In this document: piece by piece, positions 1 through 5,661 of the stretch
Numbering within the stretch: the stretch's first letter is position 1
Layout of the letters: each line of letters opens with the position of its first letter
NCBI GenBank assembly: GCA_019418195.1
Contig: DYCJ01000103.1
Coordinates: 1-5,661, forward strand
From: Clostridiales bacterium
GTDB taxonomy: Bacteria; Bacillota; Clostridia; Lachnospirales; Lachnospiraceae
Direction: 5' to 3'
Length of the DNA stretch: 5,661 nt
Notes under the pieces: generated by a model
Told to the model about the DNA's origin: nothing
Databases searched by the model: none
Seen by the model: only the letters and a program-made list of their open reading frames with translations
Position numbers and translations under genes: made by a program

Positions 1-1911
1 GGAGATCAGGCTCAGCAGGAAGGAGAAGATATTTTTTACCAGGAACAGACTTGCTGAACGCTGGATATTGTTTACTACTCTTCTGCCTTCCAGAACCACC
101 TGCGGCATACAGGAAAAGTCTGACTCGAGCAGCACAAGCTGAGAGGCCTGTGCCGCCGCATCACTTCCCGATGCCATGGCGATACTGCAGTCTGCGTCTT
201 TTAATGCAAGAACATCGTTGACACCGTCTCCTGTCATCGCAACCGTATGGCCCGCATCTTTGAGTATCTGTACGAATTTACGTTTCTGATCCGGAGTGAC
301 ACGTCCGAATACGGTATTTTTAAGTACTGCTTTCCGGAGTGCTCCCTCGTCTTTCAATTCTGAGGCATCCACATATTTATCAGCATTTTTAATCCCTGCC
401 TGTTTTGCCACCTTTGATACAGTGACCGGATTATCACCGGAAATAACCTTGACTTCCACGCCCTGCTCTTCAAAATACTGGAACGTTTCTTTCGCCGCCT
501 CACGGATCGGGTTCGCCAGAAGGACAAATCCAAGCGGGGTGATCCCGTGATCCAGAGGCTTTCCGTCCACTTCATCATCATATATGCCGAATACAAGGAC
601 ACGGGCGCCTGTAGAAGCATGCTCTGTGATTTCCTCTGCATAGTCGCCGTATTTTTCTTTCAGGACAAACTCCGGCGCACCCAGTACATAAGCGTCGTTC
701 TCAAAAGTAACACTACTGTATTTTGTGGCAGACGAAAAACCGGTCTTAGATACCGCTTTCTTTCCGGAAGCATTTGTAAAGTATTCTTTCATTGCTGCCA
801 TAGTGATATTATCCTTTGTCATAGCAGCAGAAAAATCACTGAGCAGCGTGCGCAGCGGATCCATCGTATCGGAGTCATACTCATCCGTCTCAATCACATC
901 CATCACTTTCATTGTATTCTCTGTGATCGTCCCCGTCTTATCCACGCAGAGTACATCCACACGCGCAAGAGTTTCGATACATTTCATGTCATGGAGAAGG
1001 ACTTTCTTCTGAGCCAGTCGGATCGAGCTGACCGCAAGCGCCACACTTGCCAGAAGATACAGTCCTTCCGGGATCATGCCGATCACGGCGGCGATCATGG
1101 AAGTTACACTCTCGCGGAACCCGTCATGCTGGAAGAAAAATGCCTGTGCAAACAGCACTAACCCTATCGGAATGATAGCGACGCCTACACATTTTACCAA
1201 TTTGTCAAGTGAACGTATCATCTCAGACTGCTCGCCGGACTGCATCTGTTTTGCCTGAAGCGTCAGTTTAGAAATATAGGAGTCTTCCCCTACCCTGTCC
1301 AGTCTCGCGTGGCACTGTCCGGATACGATGAAACTTCCGGACATGAGCTTGTCGCCCCTCCGCTTTGTGATCTCATCAGCCTCACCGGTAAGAAGTGATT
1401 CATTGACCTGCACTTCTCCGGCGCTGACCACAGCGTCCGCGCAGACCTGATTTCCCGCTTTGAAGATCACGATATCATCAAGGACAAGTTCTTCCGCATC
1501 AATGACTGATTTTTTGCCGTCACGCACGACCGTGGCATGAGGGGCGTTCAGCATAGTTAGCTTATCAAGCACCTGTTTTGCACGGATCTCCTGCACGATA
1601 CCGATCAGAGTATTTGCAATAATGACCGGAAGAAAGGTCAGATCCCGAAAAGAACCGACCAGGATCAGCAGTACCGCAAGGATAGCAAAGATCAGGTTAA
1701 AGTATGTAAATATATTCTCGTGTATGATCTCTTTCGTCGTCTTGGACGGAGGCTCCACGGAACGGTTGACCCAGCCATGCAGGCGGTGTTCCTGCACCTG
1801 CTGGCTGGTAAGTCCCTTTTTGTATTCAGGCTCATACCTTGTAGTAGGTATTCTTCTGTCCTTTTTCTCTTCTGTCTGTACTGGTCTTCGCTTTGGCATG
1901 TTCTTCGGCAT
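1..1911 (-). CDS. Exp7/CtpE-type cation-transporting P-type ATPase (3' end cut by window edge)
   Basis: Membrane pump that couples ATP hydrolysis, through an aspartyl-phosphate intermediate, to cation transport. The frame is open for 637 codons from ATG 1911-1909 to the left edge. Visible in order: a basic N-terminal tail (about residues 1-32), a GLTSQQVQ-type start of the family core (33-48), M1 (about 67-86), M2 (91-107), actuator domain with LLTGE (T175-E177), M3 (about 239-259), M4 with GMIPEGLYLL (P281-E282-G283), phosphorylation motif DKTGT (D324), N domain with KTGFSS (F392) and LGAPE (411-414), SGDNP (491-495), the hinge TGDGVNDVLAL (560-566), EGRRVVNNI, and the start of M5 where the window ends. 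The PEGLYLL, VNDVLALKDAD and EGRRVVNNI signatures match, from memory, pneumococcal Exp7 and mycobacterial CtpE. The usual KGA lysine is Leu410 and the DPPR motif reads NPIR (467-470); both look like subfamily traits. Roughly 150-220 residues (rest of M5 to M10) are missing only because of the window. The start is supported by a Shine-Dalgarno site 6 bases upstream. CtpE has been linked to Ca2+ uptake, but substrate and direction here are unproven. P-type ATPase: near certain; subfamily: good; ion: unknown. Confidence 0.93.
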   Translation of the reverse strand, partial: MPKNMPKRRPVQTEEKKDRRIPTTRYEPEYKKGLTSQQVQEHRLHGWVNRSVEPPSKTTKEIIHENIFTYFNLIFAILAVLLILVGSFRDLTFLPVIIANTLIGIVQEIRAKQVLDKLTMLNAPHATVVRDGKKSVIDAEELVLDDIVIFKAGNQVCADAVVSAGEVQVNESLLTGEADEITKRRGDKLMSGSFIVSGQCHARLDRVGEDSYISKLTLQAKQMQSGEQSEMIRSLDKLVKCVGVAIIPIGLVLFAQAFFFQHDGFRESVTSMIAAVIGMIPEGLYLLASVALAVSSIRLAQKKVLLHDMKCIETLARVDVLCVDKTGTITENTMKVMDVIETDEYDSDTMDPLRTLLSDFSAAMTKDNITMAAMKEYFTNASGKKAVSKTGFSSATKYSSVTFENDAYVLGAPEFVLKEKYGDYAEEITEHASTGARVLVFGIYDDEVDGKPLDHGITPLGFVLLANPIREAAKETFQYFEEQGVEVKVISGDNPVTVSKVAKQAGIKNADKYVDASELKDEGALRKAVLKNTVFGRVTPDQKRKFVQILKDAGHTVAMTGDGVNDVLALKDADCSIAMASGSDAAAQASQLVLLESDFSCMPQVVLEGRRVVNNIQRSASLFLVKNIFSFLLSLIS

Positions 1912-1917
1912 TACTAT

Positions 1918-1923
1918 TCCTTC
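1918..1923 (-). promoter_or_regulatory. Shine-Dalgarno site of the second P-type ATPase
   Basis: GAAGGA on the minus strand, 6 bases before ATG 1911-1909. It favours this start over the in-frame ATG four codons later (1899-1897), for which the spacing would be 18 bases. Confidence 0.8.
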
Positions 1924-1932
1924 TTGTATAAA

Positions 1933-1971
1933 TACCGGATCTCGTCATAGTATTAATGACTCTGATCCGTA
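1933..1971 (-). other. Interrupted inverted repeat (RNA hairpin) between ftsH and the second ATPase
   Basis: On the minus strand CGGATC (1969-1964) pairs with GATCCG (1941-1936). Inside it GTCAT (1960-1956) pairs with ATGAC (1948-1944) around the 7-base loop TAATACT. An asymmetric AGA/GA internal loop separates the two stems. TA at 1971-1970 can add two more pairs with TA at 1934-1933 if one G is bulged. The sequence that follows is GTATTTATACAAG, with no U-run, so this is not a typical intrinsic terminator. It ends about 10 bases before the Shine-Dalgarno site of the downstream pump and starts 5 bases after the ftsH stop codon. Plausible roles are an RNA stability or processing element that sets the ratio of FtsH to pump, or a weak attenuator. 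The pairing is seen directly; the role is inference. Confidence 0.5.
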
Positions 1972-1976
1972 CTTTC

Positions 1977-3860
1977 TTAATCTGCATCTGCTTTATCTGA
2001 AATCTTATCCGGTTTCTGTTCCTCATCCGGAAGTCTTTCCTGTGTCAGAATGTTCATGAATTCTTCACCGGTGATCGTTTCTTTTTCATAGAGATATTTG
2101 GCGAGTTCATGAAGTTTCCCCTGATTTTCTTTCAAAAGTGTCATGGCTTTATCATACGCTTTTTTTACGGTATCGACAACCATATCATCAATCTGTGTTG
2201 CCGTCTCCGGCGAACAGCTTAAACTGCTGTCCCCGCCCAGATAAGGATTCGCCTGTGTCTCCAGTGCCACCATACCGAACCTGTCGCTCATACCGTAACG
2301 AGTGATCATGGCACGTGCAAGTTTTGTAGCCTGTTCAATATCGTTGGAAGCACCTGTAGTAACAGAGCCGAATACCAGCTCCTCGGCACAGCGTCCCCCT
2401 GTCAGAGTGGCGATTTTATTTGCCAGTTCTTCTTTCGACATCAGATTTCTTTCTTCTTCATCTACCTGCATGGTATATCCGAGTGCCCCTGAAGTCCTCG
2501 GTATGATCGTAATCTTTGTGACAGGGGCGGAATTCGTCTGCAGGGCAGCTATAAGGGCGTGACCGATCTCGTGATATGACACGATCAGTTTCTCTTTTGT
2601 GGAGAGCACTTTGTTCTTCTTCTGGTAACCTGCGATCACGACCTCGATGCTCTCTTCAAGGTCAGACTGGGTTACAAATTTACGGTTTTCACGTACAGCC
2701 CTTAGCGCAGCTTCATTTACCATATTGGCAAGTTCTGCACCGGAAGCTCCCGACGCAGCTCTTGCGATTGCACCAAAGTCTACGTCATCTCCAACTTTGA
2801 TCTTCTTTGCATGGACTTTCAGGATTTCTTCCCGGCCTTTCAGGTCAGGCAGTTCTACCGGAATCCTCCGGTCAAATCTTCCCGGCCTTAAAAGAGCAGG
2901 ATCCAATGTGTCCGGCCGGTTCGTTGCAGCCAGGATCACAACACCCTTGGATGCATCAAATCCGTCCATCTCCGTCAGAAGCTGATTTAATGTCTGCTCT
3001 CGCTCATCATTTCCGGCAAAGCCCTGACTGTCACGCTTTTTACCGATTGTATCGATCTCATCGATAAATACGATACACGGTGCCTTTTCATTAGCCTGCT
3101 TAAACAGGTCACGTACTTTTGAGGCCCCCATGCCGACAAACATTTCTACAAATTCCGAACCGGAGATAGAAAAGAACGGAACTCCCGCCTCTCCTGCAAC
3201 TGCCTTGGCAAGCAGTGTCTTACCGGTACCCGGAGGTCCTACGAGAAGCGCGCCTTTCGGGCAGATCGCACCGATCTCCTGATATTTTTGCGGATTGTGG
3301 AGAAAGTCAACAATCTCTGTAAGAAGTTCTTTTGCCTCATCTTCACCAGCAACATCATTGAATGTGATACCTGTCTCGGACTGTACATACATTTTCGCAT
3401 TGCTCTTGCCGAATTGCATGAACGGTCCCCCTCCGGCTCCTTCGCCCATCTTCTTCATGAGCTGTCTGGACAATATCTGCCCGATGACGATAAATACTAC
3501 AATAGGGATCACAAGGGAAAGCAGCATACTCAGGAGCGGGTTCATCTGCTCCTCTGCAACTCTTCCGAATTCACAGCCTGATTCCTGCAGGCGGTTGACC
3601 AGATCCGGATCTTCGAATCTGGTCGTCTCATACTGCCGGGGTGTTTCGCTCTTGTCCGTAAAATAGATCGTCTCACCTTCCAGCTGGACTTTGGAGACCT
3701 GTTTTTCATCTACCATAGTCAGGAAAGTTCCATAATCTACTTCCTCGATATTCCCTTTTGTCATCATAGGGAAAACAATAAAATTAAATACGATCAGCAC
3801 AGCCAGCACGATCAGATAATAAACGATCAGTGGTTTCCTTGGCTTCTGTACTTTTTTCAT
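1977..3860 (-). CDS. ftsH: FtsH, membrane-anchored AAA+ zinc metalloprotease
   Basis: ATP-dependent hexameric protease of the cytoplasmic membrane that extracts and degrades misassembled membrane proteins and selected soluble regulators. The gene is complete at 627 residues, within the usual FtsH range. Domains in order: TM1 (about 11-33), an extracytoplasmic domain (about 34-107), TM2 (about 109-131), a glycine-rich linker, the AAA+ module with Walker A GPPGTGKT (208-215), pore-loop FVG (241-243), Walker B IVFIDE (263-268, D267/E268), the second region of homology with arginine fingers R325 and R328 (LRPGRFDR), then the M41 protease domain with zinc motif HEIGH (430-434) and the likely third zinc ligand D507 in SNDIEQAT. 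A short charged tail ends the protein. All catalytic residues are present, so it should be active. The motif is HEIGH rather than the common HEAGH, and [12 protein letters not shown] replaces the usual PRG-ALG segment, suggesting a distinct clostridial subtype, perhaps a paralogue of the housekeeping copy normally found near tilS/hpt. It starts 11 bases after the Ca2+ ATPase stop and is followed after 65 bases by another pump. Identity very sure; targets unknown. Confidence 0.98.
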   Translation of the reverse strand: MKKVQKPRKPLIVYYLIVLAVLIVFNFIVFPMMTKGNIEEVDYGTFLTMVDEKQVSKVQLEGETIYFTDKSETPRQYETTRFEDPDLVNRLQESGCEFGRVAEEQMNPLLSMLLSLVIPIVVFIVIGQILSRQLMKKMGEGAGGGPFMQFGKSNAKMYVQSETGITFNDVAGEDEAKELLTEIVDFLHNPQKYQEIGAICPKGALLVGPPGTGKTLLAKAVAGEAGVPFFSISGSEFVEMFVGMGASKVRDLFKQANEKAPCIVFIDEIDTIGKKRDSQGFAGNDEREQTLNQLLTEMDGFDASKGVVILAATNRPDTLDPALLRPGRFDRRIPVELPDLKGREEILKVHAKKIKVGDDVDFGAIARAASGASGAELANMVNEAALRAVRENRKFVTQSDLEESIEVVIAGYQKKNKVLSTKEKLIVSYHEIGHALIAALQTNSAPVTKITIIPRTSGALGYTMQVDEEERNLMSKEELANKIATLTGGRCAEELVFGSVTTGASNDIEQATKLARAMITRYGMSDRFGMVALETQANPYLGGDSSLSCSPETATQIDDMVVDTVKKAYDKAMTLLKENQGKLHELAKYLYEKETITGEEFMNILTQERLPDEEQKPDKISDKADAD

Positions 3861-3867
3861 TTAATAT

Positions 3868-3872
3868 CTCCT
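3868..3872 (-). promoter_or_regulatory. ftsH Shine-Dalgarno site overlapping the upstream stop codon
   Basis: AGGAG on the minus strand, 7 bases before the ftsH ATG (3860-3858). Its first A (3872) is also the last base of the TGA stop of the upstream Ca2+ ATPase, so ribosomes ending the pump stop on top of the ftsH entry site. This favours co-transcription and suggests translational coupling (inference). Confidence 0.85.
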
Positions 3873-5661
3873 CATTTCTTCTTCCTGAACAGAAGACGGA
3901 TTCCTTTCATTGCCTGAATGATCGGAATATTTACTGCTGCAAGTCCATATACGATAAGAAGCTGAGTCAGTGTGAGTGTCTGTACTTTAAACATATTATG
4001 GAGTCCAGGTATCATGACGACAGACGTTATTAAAATGATTCCAAGTACAAAAGCACCGATCAGGAACTTATTGTTAACGACCTTGCGCGTAAATACGACC
4101 GGTCTGTCGGACTTACAGTTAAATCCGTGGAACAGACGTGCAGAACATAATGTCGCAAAGGCCATCGTACTTCCGAGAAGTTCATTGCTTCCGTGGTATC
4201 CGATCATAAATGCGATCATCGTAGTTACAGCAATAGACAGCCCTTCTGTTCCAATTTTGAACAGGAAATCTCTGGTCAGGATCGACTCGTTCATCGGACG
4301 CGGTTTCTCATTCATCACGTCTTTAGAACCCGGCTCCAGGCCGAGGGCGATTGCCGGAAGACTGTCTGTCAGCAAGTTGATGAACAGCAGGTGTACCGGT
4401 GCAAACGGAACCGGCAGCGCCATAATGGATGCATACAATACAGCCAGGATCGCGCCGAAGTTTCCAGAGAGAAGGAACTGTATGGACGCTTTGATATTGC
4501 GGTATATATTTCGGCCATTTTCAACTGCCTTTACAATAGTAGCAAAATTGTCATCTGTCAGTACCATAGCCGCAGCGTCTTTGGATACTTCACTTCCGGT
4601 GATACCCATGGCGACACCGATGTCTGCCTGCTTGAGCGCAGGAGCGTCATTGACACCGTCACCTGTCATTGCCACGATATTCCCCTTATCCTGCCAAGCC
4701 CGGACGATACGGATCTTATGTTCCGGTGACACGCGGGCATAGACTGAGATGCCTTCTACAAAATCTTTCAGCTCTTCGTCTGACATTTTGTCAATCTCGG
4801 CTCCCTCACATGCCTCTGACTCATTTTCAAGAATACCGATACGCTTTGCGATTGCTGCAGCAGTCACTTTATGGTCTCCCGTGATCATGATCGGACGGAT
4901 ACCTGCTCTCTTACATTCAGCAACGGCGTCTTTAGATTCTTCACGCGGCGGATCCATCATGGCGATCAGTCCGATAAACGTAAGGTCATACTCGTCATCA
5001 AGCGTCAGCTCCTCTTCGTCTGACACGACCTTGTATCCAAATGCAAGTACGCGGAGACCTTCTCTTGAAAAATTCTGGTTCTGGTCTTCAATATTTTTAC
5101 GATCGTTTTCAGTCAGGGGACGTACTTCATCTCCGATCTGGATCTGTGTCATACGATCAAGGAGTACGTCTACGGCACCCTTGATCACCATAGTCGGCAC
5201 GCCTTCCATGGTGTGTTTGGTAGACATCAGCTTTCTGTCACTGTCAAACGGATTTTCACTCTCACGCGGATACTTCGCGCGGACTGCCTCCGGATCAAGC
5301 CCCAGCCTGCTTCCCAGATTGATCAGAGCGGTCTCGGTCGGATCACCGATCTCAACGCCGTCTGTGTTTTTAGAATCATTGCAGAGCATACTGCTGATGA
5401 GCAGACGGCTCTGCGACGGATCATTGACATCTACATCTGCAGCTTTGATACATCTTTCATCTACATAGTAGTCTTCTACAGTCATCTTATTCTGTGTAAG
5501 AGTACCTGTCTTATCAGAACAGATCACAGACACGCTTCCGAGACCTTCGACAGCCTGCAGTTTACGCATGATAGCATGTTCTTTTGCCATTTTCTGCGTA
5601 CCAAAAGAAAGTACGATAGTAACGATAGAACTTAATGCTTCCGGGATCGCTGCAACAGCAA
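3872..5661 (-). CDS. Type IIA calcium-transporting P-type ATPase, SERCA/LMCA1-like (5' end cut by window edge)
   Basis: Ca2+ pump of the cytoplasmic membrane, expected to export Ca2+ from the cell using ATP. 595 codons are visible, numbered here from the first whole codon at 5659-5657. The ATG at 5590 is internal: the frame continues upstream through the M4 motif IPEAL (E7). After it come DKTGT (D49), the N domain with NPFDSDRK (F138) and KGA (K160), DPPR (236-239), TGD (261-263), TGDGVNDAPALK (332-338), M5 (about 392-414), M6 with NLLTD (N428, T431, D432), M7 (465-488), M8 (497-514), M9 (530-551), M10 (564-584) and a lysine-rich end. Ion-site II residues of SERCA (E309, N796, D800) are all conserved, but the E771 position is Ala403 and the E908 position is Arg508, as recalled for Listeria LMCA1, which moves one Ca2+ per cycle. 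LMCA1-like pumps are about 880 residues, so about 290 (N-terminus, M1-M3, actuator domain) lie outside. It is the first visible gene of the likely operon; its promoter is not seen. Mn2+ as an additional substrate is possible, as for some streptococcal relatives. Confidence 0.96.
   Translation of the reverse strand, partial: AVAAIPEALSSIVTIVLSFGTQKMAKEHAIMRKLQAVEGLGSVSVICSDKTGTLTQNKMTVEDYYVDERCIKAADVDVNDPSQSRLLISSMLCNDSKNTDGVEIGDPTETALINLGSRLGLDPEAVRAKYPRESENPFDSDRKLMSTKHTMEGVPTMVIKGAVDVLLDRMTQIQIGDEVRPLTENDRKNIEDQNQNFSREGLRVLAFGYKVVSDEEELTLDDEYDLTFIGLIAMMDPPREESKDAVAECKRAGIRPIMITGDHKVTAAAIAKRIGILENESEACEGAEIDKMSDEELKDFVEGISVYARVSPEHKIRIVRAWQDKGNIVAMTGDGVNDAPALKQADIGVAMGITGSEVSKDAAAMVLTDDNFATIVKAVENGRNIYRNIKASIQFLLSGNFGAILAVLYASIMALPVPFAPVHLLFINLLTDSLPAIALGLEPGSKDVMNEKPRPMNESILTRDFLFKIGTEGLSIAVTTMIAFMIGYHGSNELLGSTMAFATLCSARLFHGFNCKSDRPVVFTRKVVNNKFLIGAFVLGIILITSVVMIPGLHNMFKVQTLTLTQLLIVYGLAAVNIPIIQAMKGIRLLFRKKK

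Noticed and set aside
218..237. 20-base near repeat shared with 4650-4669 (one mismatch)
   Set aside because: Both copies encode the conserved TGDGVND hinge of the two P-type ATPases, so protein conservation explains the match; it is not a mobile or recombination repeat.
547..1161. Plus-strand open frame of 204 codons, and other long plus-strand frames (for example 3972-4742 and 4749-5468)
   Set aside because: They lie wholly antisense to the P-type ATPase genes, whose motifs are unbroken on the other strand. The translations look like unstructured shadow sequence with no recognisable domain.
1933..1971. Intrinsic terminator after ftsH
   Set aside because: The inverted repeat is interrupted and not followed by a run of T on the coding strand, and the next gene begins almost at once.
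1912..1976. yybP-ykoY-type Mn2+ riboswitch or other riboswitch before the second pump
   Set aside because: The gap is only 65 bases and is occupied by one hairpin plus the Shine-Dalgarno site, too little for that riboswitch. One could still exist upstream of the whole operon, outside the window.
1921..1976. Internal promoter for the second ATPase, using the TTATAC-like box near 1926-1931
   Set aside because: No convincing -35 box at a suitable distance; an A/T-rich hexamer alone is not enough.
1832..2026. Minus-strand open frame of 64 codons across the ftsH - ATPase junction
   Set aside because: It overlaps the end of ftsH and the start of the second ATPase in another frame, has no clear ribosome-binding site and a basic low-complexity translation. 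The hairpin and Shine-Dalgarno site explain this gap better.
3872..5590. ATG at 5590-5588 as the true start of the Ca2+ ATPase
   Set aside because: The frame continues upstream to the window edge and encodes the M4 ion-site motif IPEAL that the family requires, so this Met is internal.

Overview
All coding in this window is on the minus strand. It consists of three large genes that nearly fill the window, so transcription runs from right to left. Protein style suggests a Gram-positive Clostridia-type Firmicute, probably Lachnospiraceae-like: purine-rich Shine-Dalgarno sites, moderate GC, a LMCA1-type Ca2+ pump and a clostridial-looking FtsH subtype. That placement is inferred from protein resemblance only; no marker gene is present.

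Layout in transcription order. (1) 5661 down to 3872: the C-terminal two thirds of a type IIA (SERCA/LMCA1-like) Ca2+-transporting P-type ATPase. Its start lies beyond the right edge. (2) 3860 down to 1977: a complete 627-residue FtsH, a membrane-anchored AAA+ zinc protease. Its Shine-Dalgarno site shares a base with the stop codon of gene 1. (3) 1911 down to 1: the first 637 residues of a second, distantly related P-type ATPase of the Exp7/CtpE type, cut by the left edge inside transmembrane segment 5. The 65-base gap before gene 3 holds an interrupted inverted repeat without a U-tract and a good Shine-Dalgarno site. No other stretch lacks a gene. No tRNA, rRNA, mobile element, CRISPR array or intrinsic terminator was seen. 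The operon promoter and terminator, if this is one operon, lie outside the window.

How the genes may work together (inference): the tight co-directional packing suggests one transcript encoding two membrane cation pumps and a membrane protease that could control the quality or abundance of membrane proteins, possibly the pumps themselves. The first pump has the ion-site pattern expected of a one-Ca2+-per-ATP exporter. The ion of the second pump cannot be read from what is visible, although its relative CtpE has been linked to Ca2+. The most interesting point is the arrangement pump - FtsH - pump. The individual proteins belong to known families, and nothing here is clearly a new kind of system.
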